Shown: in pieces, positions 43,579-51,888 of the stretch
How positions within the stretch are numbered: the stretch's first letter is position 1
Layout: the number at the start of each line of letters is the position of its first letter
DNA from: JAYFQE01 sp034927345
Lineage (GTDB): Bacteria; Bacillota; Clostridia; Saccharofermentanales; UBA5734
Direction: 5' to 3'
NCBI GenBank assembly: GCA_034927345.1
Contig: JAYFQE010000008.1
Location: 1-64,000, forward strand
Length of the DNA stretch: 64,000 nt
Program-made: the position numbers and the translations under genes
The notes under the pieces: generated by a model
Told to the model about the DNA's origin: nothing
Seen by the model: the letters and a program-made list of their open reading frames with translations, nothing else
Database searches by the model: none

Positions 43579-43682
43579 CGTAAGCAGCAAAAAGCAGAAG
43601 CAGAACGATAAATGCTGAATAACTGGGATAGTGAGGATATCACATAACCAGACAATAGAATAGTTAGCTGGTGAGTGGATCA

Positions 43683-44417
43683 ATGAAAAAGATTTGTGAA
43701 ACCCTGGCGGCATCAGCATTGTTTTATGGCTGGAATCACGATGCTTTCCATGAATATTGTGACCGGACCAGTATTCGTTTCGTTTTAAAGGGCGAGACGC
43801 TGGTTAACGAGGGTGATCCTTGTACTGGAATCGGCATCATTATCGAGGGTCAATTAGCCATGCAGAAATACAACAGAAGCGGTGATTTTACTACTCTTGA
43901 ATTGATGGGCGCAGATGAGATATTTGGTGAAGATCTGATATTCAACAACAAAAGTACTTATTCTAATACGATTGAAGCAGCAACCAATTCCAGAGTTGTT
44001 TTCATCCCACGAGAGGTGTTAATGCTACTGCTGGAGAAGAATCCGGCAATGATGCAGAATATTTTATCGATTATCTCAAATCGGATTATTTCACAAAATC
44101 GAAGAATCTATCTGCTCTCGCAGAAAAACTTGCGCTGTAAAATAGTGAGTTATCTATTGGAACTTCTGCATGACAAAATGAAAAAAGAAGAGCGCTTCCG
44201 TAAAAGTACTCATAGCAGGGGATCGATGCAGAAGGTCGAGTTGCCAGTATCCAAAGAAGTGATTTCACGGCTTCTGGCGATGCCCAGACCATCCTTTTCC
44301 CGTGAACTGGTCACGATGACGCATGAAGGATTGATCAGAGTCAGTGGCCGGGTGATCTGGCTGATGAATCTGGAACATCTGGAGAACGGCATCCTTGATG
44401 ATTTTCAGATGGTCTGA
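43683..44417 (+). CDS. Crp/Fnr family transcriptional regulator
   Basis: The 244-residue protein has a cyclic-nucleotide-binding-like N-terminal domain (VLKGETLVNEGDPCTGIGIIIEGQLAMQKYN, then TLELMGADEIFGEDLIF), a long dimerisation helix and a C-terminal winged-helix (VSKEVISRLLAMPRPSFSRELVTMTHEGLIRVSGRVIWL). The Cys cluster of Fnr is absent, so it probably does not carry an Fe-S cluster. The effector is unknown. Start choice between ATG at 43683 and GTG at 43671 is uncertain. It sits next to stress genes and could regulate them. Confidence 0.88.
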   Translation: MKKICETLAASALFYGWNHDAFHEYCDRTSIRFVLKGETLVNEGDPCTGIGIIIEGQLAMQKYNRSGDFTTLELMGADEIFGEDLIFNNKSTYSNTIEAATNSRVVFIPREVLMLLLEKNPAMMQNILSIISNRIISQNRRIYLLSQKNLRCKIVSYLLELLHDKMKKEERFRKSTHSRGSMQKVELPVSKEVISRLLAMPRPSFSRELVTMTHEGLIRVSGRVIWLMNLEHLENGILDDFQMV

Positions 44418-44472
44418 TAACACGATCATCCCTGTTGAAAGAAGGAAACACAATTAAGCGACGAGGGGTGGA

Positions 44473-44706
44473 ATGGTTAATATGTTAAGGCAGTATGAGT
44501 ATTTCCAGGAAACATCTGAAAGTATAACTGACGATAATTGGGCAATGACCCTGGCTAAGCATGGGAATCAAGGGTGGAAATTGTGTTCGATCACTATTCA
44601 GGAAACATATAAAAAGCAGAGCAGTAAACAAACCGATGAGAAATCAGATGAAGAACATGTCAGTAAACAAACAATATACATTGTCATATTCATACGGGAA
44701 TTATGA
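44473..44706 (+). CDS. DUF4177-like small protein
   Basis: A 77-residue protein. The pattern LRQYEYFQETSE, then ALAKHGNQGWKLCSITIQETYKK, then IYIVIFIREL resembles DUF4177 proteins: a YEY strand, a helix with xxxGxxGW[EK]L, and a final strand. The middle is highly charged (KQTDEKSDEEH). The start has GAGGGGTGGA upstream. It lies between Crp-like and CsbD genes. Function unknown. Confidence 0.6.
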   Translation: MVNMLRQYEYFQETSESITDDNWAMTLAKHGNQGWKLCSITIQETYKKQSSKQTDEKSDEEHVSKQTIYIVIFIREL

Positions 44707-44733
44707 AAAATTGCATCAATCAGGAGGTATTAT

Positions 44734-44973
44734 ATGGCTCGCTTTAAACGTAAATTCAATCATGCTAAAGACAAATTCTCTGGTAAAGTCAAAGAAACTA
44801 CCGGCCGCATGACAGGTAATGAGCAGCTGGAGTTAAAGGGTAAAATCCAATCAGCTCAAGCCGATATAAAAAAAGACATGACTGTTAGTGATAGAATTAA
44901 CGATATTAAAGAGAATATTGCCGGAAAAATCAATGACAAGATTGATAAACAGGAAGACAAAAAAGCCAAGTAG
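44734..44973 (+). CDS. CsbD family general stress protein
   Basis: A 79-residue, highly charged helical protein. KFNHAKDKFSGKVKETTGRMTGNEQLELKGKIQSAQADI matches CsbD, where the GKxKExxGxxTGNExLExxGKxQ pattern is diagnostic. The C-terminal extension is rich in Lys and Asp (DKIDKQEDKKAK). The start follows CAGGAGGTATTAT. CsbD is induced by general stress in other Firmicutes; its molecular role is unknown. Confidence 0.88.
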   Translation: MARFKRKFNHAKDKFSGKVKETTGRMTGNEQLELKGKIQSAQADIKKDMTVSDRINDIKENIAGKINDKIDKQEDKKAK

Positions 44974-45040
44974 TCAGAAGACAGAGCTGATCATTAATTT
45001 TATCGGACTGAAATCCGATATCCAAGCAGGAGGAAAGTAT

Positions 45041-45298
45041 ATGGATTGGTTAGCATGGATTATTCTGGGTGGCCTGGCCGGTTGGGTTGCCAGCTTATTG
45101 ACCAAGAACAATGCGCGGATGGGTATTTTAGCTAATATTATAGTTGGCATTATCGGCGCTTTTGCCGGAACATTTTTGTTGAATCTGATTGGCGTCCAGG
45201 GTATGACCGGTTTTAATTTTTACACCTTCCTGGTCGCTGTCGGCGGAGCTGTGGTTTTACTTTTCTTGTTTAATATAATTCGTGGTAAAAGACGGTAA
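45041..45298 (+). CDS. GlsB/YeaQ/YmgE family stress-response membrane protein
   Basis: An 85-residue membrane protein. MDWLAWIILGGLAGWVASLL, then GILANIIVGIIGAFAGTFLLN, then FYTFLVAVGGAVVLLFLFNII are the three helices of the transglycosylase-associated/GlsB family. The Gly-rich helices (GGLAGW, GIIGAFAG) are diagnostic. The ATG at 45041 follows AGGAGGAAAGTAT; a longer frame from 44888 overlaps csbD and is not favoured. It closes the stress cassette. Such proteins are linked to envelope and bile/acid stress. Confidence 0.9.
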   Translation: MDWLAWIILGGLAGWVASLLTKNNARMGILANIIVGIIGAFAGTFLLNLIGVQGMTGFNFYTFLVAVGGAVVLLFLFNIIRGKRR

Positions 45299-45354
45299 AA
45301 GCAAGCAGCTTACGAAACCTTCCAGAGTGGGCGACTATCCTATAACAGTAAGCT

Positions 45355-46555
45355 TTAAATGATATCCGCCGGCAGTCCCAACAGGTTTTCAGATCGCGGC
45401 GGCAGCATGGGGATGCGGATTTGCACGATCGCCCCCGGCGTGTCTTTTTCAACAAGATACAAGCCATACTGTTCGCCAAATCGTAATTTGATCCGTCGGT
45501 TTACATTCATGAGCCCGATGCCGTGCCCTTCCGCCGATATGGTTTGGTCGTTATTGAAAGCTGATGCTTTCTGTCTGGGGATGCCGACGCCATTATCACG
45601 AATTTCAATCACAGCTGTGTTGTCCTCGGCATATCCAACGACCTCAATGGTCAGGGAATCATCATCTTCGCGCATAGCGTGCTGAATGGCGTTTTCAACA
45701 ATAGGCTGCAGCGTCAGCCGATTCAGCTGGATGGCCATCATTGAATCGGGGATGCTGATCCGGTCGTTGATCTTGTCGATCAATTTTTCTTCAATATCCA
45801 GATACATGCGTAAATGGGTAATTTCCTCTTGCGGATACCCAGAGCTTTTTGGAAAAATGTCGCCGGATCAATCACCTTGACGATTTTCCAGCCCAGCTTG
45901 GTCGTGGTGAAGAGTACAATGTCATTATTAAAGGAAATTTTACCAAGAATGCCTTCATCTTGGGCCATAATTTCCGGCAGTAGCGGCAAGACAGTGTCCA
46001 TTTTGGTGCTGTTACCATCCATCTGGAGGCTGCTGCCGTTAGTATAAAACAGGAAAACATTGTTATTGGCGCCATTTCCCTGAAGCGGTTCATAGAACTC
46101 CTGATTTTTGATCTTGATCTTTAAAACTGGATATTGAAAATCCGACTTTCGGTAATTCATGATTCGGTAATAAGCGATCTGTCCTTTTTCTTCAAAAAGG
46201 GCAACCGCTATTTTAGCATCCTGGAAGAGAGCTCGATAACCCGATGATTGCTTGAAGCTCTCGTCCTGTGGGTATAGATAATAATTATCACAAACCAGCA
46301 GGGGATTATCGGAATAAATGCAAATCCGCTGGATATTGTTATTTAAACGTTCATAGGAATTACTGATTTTATCAAAAGTATCGAGATAAGCCCGCGTCAT
46401 CGCCAAATATCCGGCATACTTCTGATGCAAAGCAGCGTTTCGGTATCAGGGCAAACAGACCGAAACTGACTAAAAGCTTGTTGCGTAATCGGGCATGGAT
46501 AAAAAAATAACGCCCCAGATATTTAATCTTGCTTATGAGTTTTGCAGCGGTGTGA
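45355..46555 (-). pseudogene. Decayed YesM-type sensor histidine kinase
   Basis: Three pieces in different frames read as one kinase. At 46450-46550 (minus) are the N-terminal residues and start of helix 1 (RLRNKLLVSFGLFALIP). At about 45850-46440 a frame carries the extracellular sensor part (YLDTFDKISNSYERLNNNIQRI up to IVKVIDPATFFQK). At 45355-45855 a third frame continues from KSSGYPQEEITHLRMYLDIEEKL into the ATPase domain (VENAIQHAM, EIRDNGVGIP, GHGIGLMNVNRR). The second membrane helix, HAMP and the phospho-accepting His region (FLYNTL) are missing. A deletion with frameshift near 45850 joins the two main pieces, so no functional kinase can be made. Confidence 0.8.
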
Positions 46556-46762
46556 TCATAATTTGACCAGCTGACTTAGGCCTTTATGGAGCCGGTACTC
46601 AGACGGCGTCAGATTTGTAGCCCGCTTGAACAGATAGAAAAAATGCGGATTGCTGGCTAAACCAACCATCTGAGGAATATCGGCGATCCGAACAGCAGTG
46701 GATGTTAATAGCTCGCAGGCCTTTCCCAGACGATAATCCGTCAGGTCATGCGCAGAGATCAT
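46556..46762 (-). pseudogene. AraC-type DNA-binding fragment of a YesN-like response regulator
   Basis: The 68-residue frame carries only the second HTH of AraC/XylS proteins: DYRLGKACELLTSTAVRIADIPQMVGLASNPHFFYLFKRATNLTPSEYR. The receiver domain, linker and first HTH are absent. It lies directly upstream of the broken YesM-like kinase on the same strand, in the usual YesN-YesM order, so the two are a remnant of one two-component system. Confidence 0.8.
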
Positions 46763-46853
46763 AAGGAAGCAAACACTTGAACAAATGAATTGATAGCCAA
46801 CAGATGGATAATGAATATGGCTTTCTTACTAAGGGTTCTTTGGTTACTGTATC

Positions 46854-46882
46854 TTGACAACTGCAAAAACGAGAAGCATACT
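46854..46882 (+). promoter_or_regulatory. Promoter of the methyltransferase-TetR operon
   Basis: TTGACA (46854-46859), 17 bases, CATACT (46877-46882). The -10 box runs into the inverted repeat at 46881-46915. Confidence 0.55.
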
Positions 46883-46915
46883 ATATATACTAAATTGTTT
46901 TTTTAGTATATATAG
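46881..46915. promoter_or_regulatory. Perfect 14-bp palindrome, candidate TetR operator
   Basis: CTATATATACTAAA (46881-46894) and TTTAGTATATATAG (46902-46915) are exact complements with a 7-base centre. It overlaps the promoter of a methyltransferase gene followed by a TetR gene, which fits an operator for that regulator, though each arm is longer than most TetR half-sites. Confidence 0.6.
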
Positions 46916-46925
46916 AGGCTCGGTA

Positions 46926-48074
46926 ATGAAAAAAATAAATTCTATCAGCTATGGTCACAAGATAAGTAGTAGTGCAGCAATTTGTTTAATTGTTGTGCCA
47001 GCAATCTGTTATTTACTTTGGTCAATAACAAAGCAAGCACAGTTTCAGCTACTAGCAAAGGTATCTTTGGTATTAGGCTTTATGATTCTTCTATTTCTTT
47101 TTATTTTGCTCAAGATTGAGCTTTATCAAGACAAGAAAACAAATAAATACTTTAAAGCCAATACAAAAATCCGACTGCCACTAAAAAACGGCTTATTCGA
47201 ATGTCAGACCTGCGGCAATAATCAGGTAAAACCAGAGCAGAAAAGTTGTACTGTCTGCGGGACAACTTTTAAAATTGGAGTGAAGATGATGGAAACAAAG
47301 TACAATAGTAACTTGCTGCCGATATCCGAAACCCTATTTATTCCTTTGGTAGCGCGTGCTACTGAAACCGCAAGGGATAATCCAATCATTTCGGACGAAA
47401 AGTCTGTGGAAATTCTTAAAACGATAAATCTGGAAGACAAGATAACGGATGGCGGTCAAATATCAACGCTAGGTATTTTAGCACGAACAAAGATAATTGA
47501 TGATGAAGTAGGCCGTATTTTATCCCGGAATGCAAATGCCACCATTATTAATCTTGGAACAGGATTGGACACGCGAATCTCCAGAATGGATAACGGTCTT
47601 TTGAAATGGTATGATCTTGATTTGCCGGATGTTATTCGGTTCAGGAGCCGATTCTTTTCTGAAAACGAACGCATTCGGTTTATATCTAAATCTGTCTTGG
47701 ATACCACATGGGCGGAACAAATAAATATTTCTGAAAACAGTACTGTCATTATTATTGCAGAGGGTCTGCTTATGTATTTTACTGAGGAAGATGTATCTCA
47801 TATACTTACGCTTTTAGCTAAGCGATTTCCGGGGGCTCATATGCTTTTTGATGTCGTTCACAGCTATTTTATTAATAAAAAAATAAGCAGTACTTTTTTG
47901 TGGGGAATTGACGAAGCTAAAGATGTTGAGAAACTAAACTCAAACATTGAATTGATTCAGTCATGGAGTGCAGGAAACCTTTTGAAAGAGCGTCAACCTC
48001 TTATTCTCAGACTGCTGAATTTTTTGCCTGCCACAAAAAACAGAAGCCAAATTCTGCACATTCAATTTAAGTAA
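46926..48074 (+). CDS. Membrane-anchored zinc-ribbon protein fused to an LCM-type O-methyltransferase
   Basis: The 382-residue protein starts with two hydrophobic helices (SAAICLIVVPAICYLLWSI and LLAKVSLVLGFMILLFLFILL), then a zinc ribbon (CQTCGNN, then CTVCGTTF), then a leucine-carboxyl-methyltransferase-type domain: ISETLFIPLVARATET, NLGTGLDTRISRMDNG, WYDLDLPDVIRFRSRFF, and VIIIAEGLLMYF. These are SAM-binding and substrate motifs of the family. An internal in-frame ATG-ATG at 47286 with TTGGAGTGAAG upstream lies at the domain boundary, so a short cytosolic form may also be made. It is followed by tetR after 26 bases. Substrate unknown. Confidence 0.78.
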   Translation: MKKINSISYGHKISSSAAICLIVVPAICYLLWSITKQAQFQLLAKVSLVLGFMILLFLFILLKIELYQDKKTNKYFKANTKIRLPLKNGLFECQTCGNNQVKPEQKSCTVCGTTFKIGVKMMETKYNSNLLPISETLFIPLVARATETARDNPIISDEKSVEILKTINLEDKITDGGQISTLGILARTKIIDDEVGRILSRNANATIINLGTGLDTRISRMDNGLLKWYDLDLPDVIRFRSRFFSENERIRFISKSVLDTTWAEQINISENSTVIIIAEGLLMYFTEEDVSHILTLLAKRFPGAHMLFDVVHSYFINKKISSTFLWGIDEAKDVEKLNSNIELIQSWSAGNLLKERQPLILRLLNFLPATKNRSQILHIQFK

Positions 48075-48100
48075 TTGACTATTTAAATGGAGGTGGTGAC

Positions 48101-48688
48101 ATGCCGCGTTTTAGCGAGAATGAAAAAGAACGAATATGTAACAAGCTTCTTACGGAGGGAGAAAAGCTTTTTACAACACATGGGATAAAGAAAGTCACTA
48201 TTGATGATTTGGTAGAAGCCGTGGGGATTGCTAAGGCATCGTTTTATACTTTTTATGAAAGCAAGGAATATCTGTATTTAGACATCGTTCAAAGCTTACA
48301 GCAAAAAATCTTTGCAGAACTAAATATTCTTTTGGATTCCAATCCTAGTTTACCAAGCAAAGAACGTGTCCTGCAAGCGTTTAAGGCTATGAACACGATG
48401 ATGCTTCAATATCCTATTTTAACTTACATGGATACAGCAACGACAGAGTTGATTGCCCGTAAAGTTTCAAAAGAACGTCTGCTAGCTTTCCGGGAACAGA
48501 ATTTTGATGCTGCTCAATCGCTGTATAATCACGGCGTGCGCTTTTCCTGTAACACTCAGACAGTATCATATGCTTTTCAAGCCCTTTACCATAGTTGGAT
48601 GTATCTGCAAGACAAAGGAGAGGATATACAGTCCTCCGTTACAAATATTCTCTTGCATGGCATTATCAATCAAACTGTTGTTGAGTAG
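48101..48688 (+). CDS. TetR family transcriptional regulator
   Basis: A 195-residue repressor. The N-terminal HTH is RICNKLLTEGEKLFTTHGIKKVTIDDLVEAVGIAKASFYTFYESKEYLYLDI, with the KxSFYxxFxSKExL recognition pattern. The C-terminal ligand domain is all helical. The start follows AATGGAGGTGGTGAC. It lies 26 bases after the methyltransferase gene and probably controls that operon through the palindrome at 46881-46915. Confidence 0.92.
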   Translation: MPRFSENEKERICNKLLTEGEKLFTTHGIKKVTIDDLVEAVGIAKASFYTFYESKEYLYLDIVQSLQQKIFAELNILLDSNPSLPSKERVLQAFKAMNTMMLQYPILTYMDTATTELIARKVSKERLLAFREQNFDAAQSLYNHGVRFSCNTQTVSYAFQALYHSWMYLQDKGEDIQSSVTNILLHGIINQTVVE

Positions 48689-48724
48689 AGAATAAAGATA
48701 ATAGCTTTGCCATGTGACATATAA

Positions 48725-48790
48725 AAAACCGTCATTTGGTAAGCAAAGAGTTATGCCCAAATGAATATCGCATGTCCAAACGGCGGTTTT
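48725..48790. repeat. Imperfect 15-bp inverted repeat with 36-base loop
   Basis: AAAACCGTCATTTGG (48725-48739) and CCAAACGGCGGTTTT (48776-48790) match at 13 of 15 positions. The second arm ends in TTTT, which would give a weak intrinsic terminator for tetR. It may also be the edge of a small inserted sequence; nothing else in the 270-base gap supports this. Confidence 0.4.
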
Positions 48791-48962
48791 GAAATAAAAA
48801 TCAAAGTCACCGCTTTTCTTTTCAAAAAACGAAATAGCGGAGGGCGTAATAGATAATGTATTCTGAAATGACGCACTTTGAAAAATGAAAAGACATAACC
48901 CGCTCTCGCTTGGTAAAATGTTAAGTGCGACCAAACTTTTACCAAAAGAAGGAGAACGAATC

Positions 48963-49205
48963 GTGTCTGAGAAGATAATAACGCTTAACGAAGGTGCCAT
49001 AAAGAATGAGGGGATCATCTACACGGATATTACCGAAATCTGGAATAATGCCGTACCGGAAATGATCATGGCTGCTGATGAAACCGCGGCTATTGCGGTC
49101 TATAATAATACTGTTCAACAGATGAAGGATGCCGGGTTACAGCAGTATCTCGATGCTGTCGCGCCGAACTATTATCAGAAAAAGGAACTGATGGGCATCA
49201 AATAA
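48963..49205 (+). pseudogene. C-terminal fragment resembling an LplA-type solute-binding protein
   Basis: An 80-residue frame, GTG start with AGAAGGAGAACGAATC upstream. NNAVPEMIMAADETAAIAVYNNTVQQMKDAGLQQYLDAVAPNYYQKKELMGI resembles the C-terminal helices of LplA-like sugar-binding lipoproteins (AxPxMxxAxDExE..., then GLxxxLDxxxxxYQxxKxxxG). A signal peptide and the two binding lobes are absent. It sits just before a GH127 gene and near a broken YesM/YesN pair. It may be translated but cannot bind a sugar. The assignment is moderate only. Confidence 0.5.
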
Positions 49206-49334
49206 ACCTTCGTCTGTAGCATATAAATTCACGGACAGAATCAGCTGAGTCGTGGTGGTCCGGATTCAGCTGATTCTATCTCCGTCTTGATCGGCTCATC
49301 TATGATACAGAACCGCGGAATGAAAGGCATGGAT

Positions 49335-51329
49335 ATGAATAAGCAGATTAAAACGAATAACCGGTTAAGAACATTACCTCTGGGTCATGTGAAAGCTCAA
49401 GGCTGGATCAGGGAACAACTCTTGCGCAGTAAAAGCGGCATGGGCGGACATCTGGACGAACTGGAACCCAACATGATTGCCTATCCCTATATCAACGGCG
49501 CGACTGATGAGAAATGGGGAGCGGTCAAAGCCGGCTGGGGCGCGGAAATATCCGGCAATTACTGGTATGGCTTGATCCAGCTCGCTTTCGCTCTGGATGA
49601 CGCCGAGTTGAAAACCAAAGCCGAAAACTGGGTTGACGGCACGCTTGTTAATCAACGCGAAGACGGCTATCTGGGCACATACACCGACGCGGATAATCTT
49701 TTTGATGACTATAATGCCTGGGGTACTCATTGCGGTATGAATGCGCTGCTGGCTTATTACGAAGCAACCGGACGTGAAGATGTTCTGACTGCGGTTCACC
49801 GCTGTATGCTCTGGTTTTGCCATAATTGGGCCGGCGACCGGAAAACCCGTTATGCCGGCTGTACGATGGTCGAATGTATGGCGCTCTGTTATGCTCATAC
49901 CGGCGATCGCCGGCTTCTGGATTTCATCAATGAATACGTCGATTATCTCGACCGGAACGACCTCTATAAGAACTCTGCCGGAGCCCTGCTGGATCCGGAA
50001 TTGATTTACAATTCGCATCACAGCGCGGGTATGGCTGCCAGCCTGGCTATCTATGCCCTGGCTTATATGGCCGGCGGCAGTGAACGCAATCTCCGGGCAA
50101 GCTTGAATGGCGCGCAGAAGATCATCCGCAAGGTCATGCAGCGCACCGGAGGCATTCCCTGCCATGCCGAATATCTGGCGCCGCGTTCGGCCAGCGTGGA
50201 AACCGAGTACTGTGCCTTTGCCTTCTTCAACAATAGCCTGATCCATCTGAACGCCATCACCGGCGATCCTCAATATGCCGATATTATCGAGCGGATTGCT
50301 TTTAATGGCGCGCAGGGCGCCCGGAAAAAGGATGAAAAAGCGATCGCCTATATGAGTTCGCCCAATCAGATTTTTGCTAATGGCAATTCTGGTTACCTGC
50401 ATAATGATATGCAGCAATATGCGCCGGTTTATCCGGTGGCTTGCTGTCCGGTCACATCAGTCTGGGTCGTTCCGGATTATGTCCGCAGTATGGCTTTGAC
50501 CGACATCGAAGGGAATCTGTATATTGCCGCTTATGGTCCGGCAAGCATCGATTTCGGTTCCCTGCGCCTTAATGAAGAAACACAATATCCTTTCCGGGAT
50601 ACGATCCGGTTTACGGTTTCCGCGGCAAAACCGCAGGAATTGACCATTAATTTCCGGATACCCGGCTGGTGCGACGGAGCCGAATTGACGGTCAACGGGA
50701 TCCCGGCCGGTCAGCCGGCGCAGCCGGGAACTTATTGCCCGATCCGACGGATCTGGCAGGATGGCGATATCGTCAGCATCCGCTTGCCGATGACCGCGTC
50801 GGTCAGCCGCGTAGACGACGGCGATGGTTACGCGAAGTATCCGCTGGCTGTCGAATATGGCCCGCTGCTCTTTTCGCTGCCTATCCCGGAAGTCTGGACC
50901 GCCGTGCCTGGCCGTCCGCGTACGCCGCTGCCGGAGGGCTGGAGCTGGTGGGATGTCAATCCCGAGTTGAAATATGATCAGCGCGGGGATATTTACGAAC
51001 AGCAAGGATTGCGGAAATATAACATCAGCTGGAATGTCGCCCTTGATGAAGCGCTCGATCCGGCTCAGATTGAGATTCTGCATGCGGACAACGGCTATGT
51101 CTGGGAGACGCCGCAGGTCAAACTGCGGGTTCCCGGGTATAAGGCGCTTTACGCCTATCCGCCTTATCCTCAGAAGACCATGGATGTTTATCAGGCGCCG
51201 ATCGATGTTCAGGACGAGCTAACGCTGGAACTTGTTCCTTTCGGCTGCACCAATCTTCGGATTACCTATTTCTCAAGAGCCAAGGTTTCTGAACCAGGCT
51301 TATGCCAAACGGTGAAACCGACAGAATAA
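49335..51329 (+). CDS. Glycoside hydrolase family 127 (beta-L-arabinofuranosidase-like)
   Basis: The 664-residue protein has no signal peptide, so it probably acts on imported oligosaccharides. The GH127 alpha/alpha barrel begins LPLGHVKAQGWIREQLLRS. Key residues of the family are present: Glu291 and Cys293 in VETEYC, and the adjacent Cys370-Cys371 in VACCPV, which together bind zinc and include the Cys nucleophile. A C-terminal beta-sandwich follows (INFRIPGWCDGAELTVNG). The start at 49335 is chosen near GGCATGGAT; other Mets lie upstream. It is intact, although its likely transporter and regulator neighbours have decayed. Confidence 0.92.
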   Translation: MNKQIKTNNRLRTLPLGHVKAQGWIREQLLRSKSGMGGHLDELEPNMIAYPYINGATDEKWGAVKAGWGAEISGNYWYGLIQLAFALDDAELKTKAENWVDGTLVNQREDGYLGTYTDADNLFDDYNAWGTHCGMNALLAYYEATGREDVLTAVHRCMLWFCHNWAGDRKTRYAGCTMVECMALCYAHTGDRRLLDFINEYVDYLDRNDLYKNSAGALLDPELIYNSHHSAGMAASLAIYALAYMAGGSERNLRASLNGAQKIIRKVMQRTGGIPCHAEYLAPRSASVETEYCAFAFFNNSLIHLNAITGDPQYADIIERIAFNGAQGARKKDEKAIAYMSSPNQIFANGNSGYLHNDMQQYAPVYPVACCPVTSVWVVPDYVRSMALTDIEGNLYIAAYGPASIDFGSLRLNEETQYPFRDTIRFTVSAAKPQELTINFRIPGWCDGAELTVNGIPAGQPAQPGTYCPIRRIWQDGDIVSIRLPMTASVSRVDDGDGYAKYPLAVEYGPLLFSLPIPEVWTAVPGRPRTPLPEGWSWWDVNPELKYDQRGDIYEQQGLRKYNISWNVALDEALDPAQIEILHADNGYVWETPQVKLRVPGYKALYAYPPYPQKTMDVYQAPIDVQDELTLELVPFGCTNLRITYFSRAKVSEPGLCQTVKPTE

Positions 51330-51376
51330 AAGCGGCTGATCAACTCAATTATTGAAGAGAAAAGTCAGATACTGAG

Positions 51377-51406
51377 GAAGTCGTCCCTTTTGGAACGACT
51401 TCTTTT
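51377..51406 (+). terminator. Intrinsic terminator after the GH127 gene
   Basis: GAAGTCGT (51377-51384) pairs with ACGACTTC (51395-51402), followed by TTTT. It ends the GH127 transcription unit before arsR. Confidence 0.75.
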
Positions 51407-51456
51407 AATTGACAATCGGATCATTTGTTTTTTTATCGAGATAAAGAGCCGCCACA

Positions 51457-51485
51457 TTGACATCATTTGATATGACGAATAAAAT
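51457..51485 (+). promoter_or_regulatory. Promoter of arsR-acr3
   Basis: TTGACA (51457-51462), 17 bases, TAAAAT (51480-51485). The ArsR operator follows directly after the -10 box. Confidence 0.7.
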
Positions 51486-51490
51486 GTAAT

Positions 51491-51510
51491 ACATCAAATA
51501 TATTTGATGT
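51491..51510. promoter_or_regulatory. Perfect 20-bp palindromic ArsR operator
   Basis: ACATCAAATATATTTGATGT is a perfect palindrome, with the ATCAA-N6-TTGAT form typical of ArsR/SmtB sites. It covers the expected transcription start of arsR. Confidence 0.8.
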
Positions 51511-51523
51511 GAGGTTTTGCCTG

Positions 51524-51841
51524 ATGACTACGGTTTATGAAGAAAATGCAACAGTGTTCAAAGCCTTTTGCGATGAAAAAAGACTTCGTATCCTGGAATT
51601 GCTTCGCGGAGGTGAAAAGTGCGCATGTGTTCTCATTGATGCTTTGGATATCGGGCAGTCGGCACTTTCATATCACATGAAAATCCTGGTTGCGTCAGGT
51701 GTTGTTGAAAGTCGTCAGGAAGGGAAATGGACACACTACAGGATCAGTGAAAAGGGAAGCGCCTTTGCCGTTGAACGATTAAAACAACTGTCAACACCGG
51801 ATAAGGTCAGCGAGAAAAATATTTGTTGTAATAATCGGTAG
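51524..51841 (+). CDS. arsR: ArsR family arsenite-responsive repressor
   Basis: A 105-residue winged-helix repressor. The metalloid-sensing pair Cys33 and Cys35 lies in GGEKCACVLIDAL, at the start of the helix before the recognition helix (GQSALSYHMKILVASGVV). The wing reads GKWTHYRISEKG. A C-terminal CC (KNICCNN) may add further ligands. The ATG at 51524 follows GTGAGG; the in-frame GTG at 51509 falls inside the operator. It likely binds the palindrome at 51491-51510 and releases on arsenite or antimonite. Confidence 0.92.
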   Translation: MTTVYEENATVFKAFCDEKRLRILELLRGGEKCACVLIDALDIGQSALSYHMKILVASGVVESRQEGKWTHYRISEKGSAFAVERLKQLSTPDKVSEKNICCNNR

Positions 51842-51888
51842 GCTATTCGCCGTTCTATTGAATTGGCGTATAACATGAGAGGAAAATC

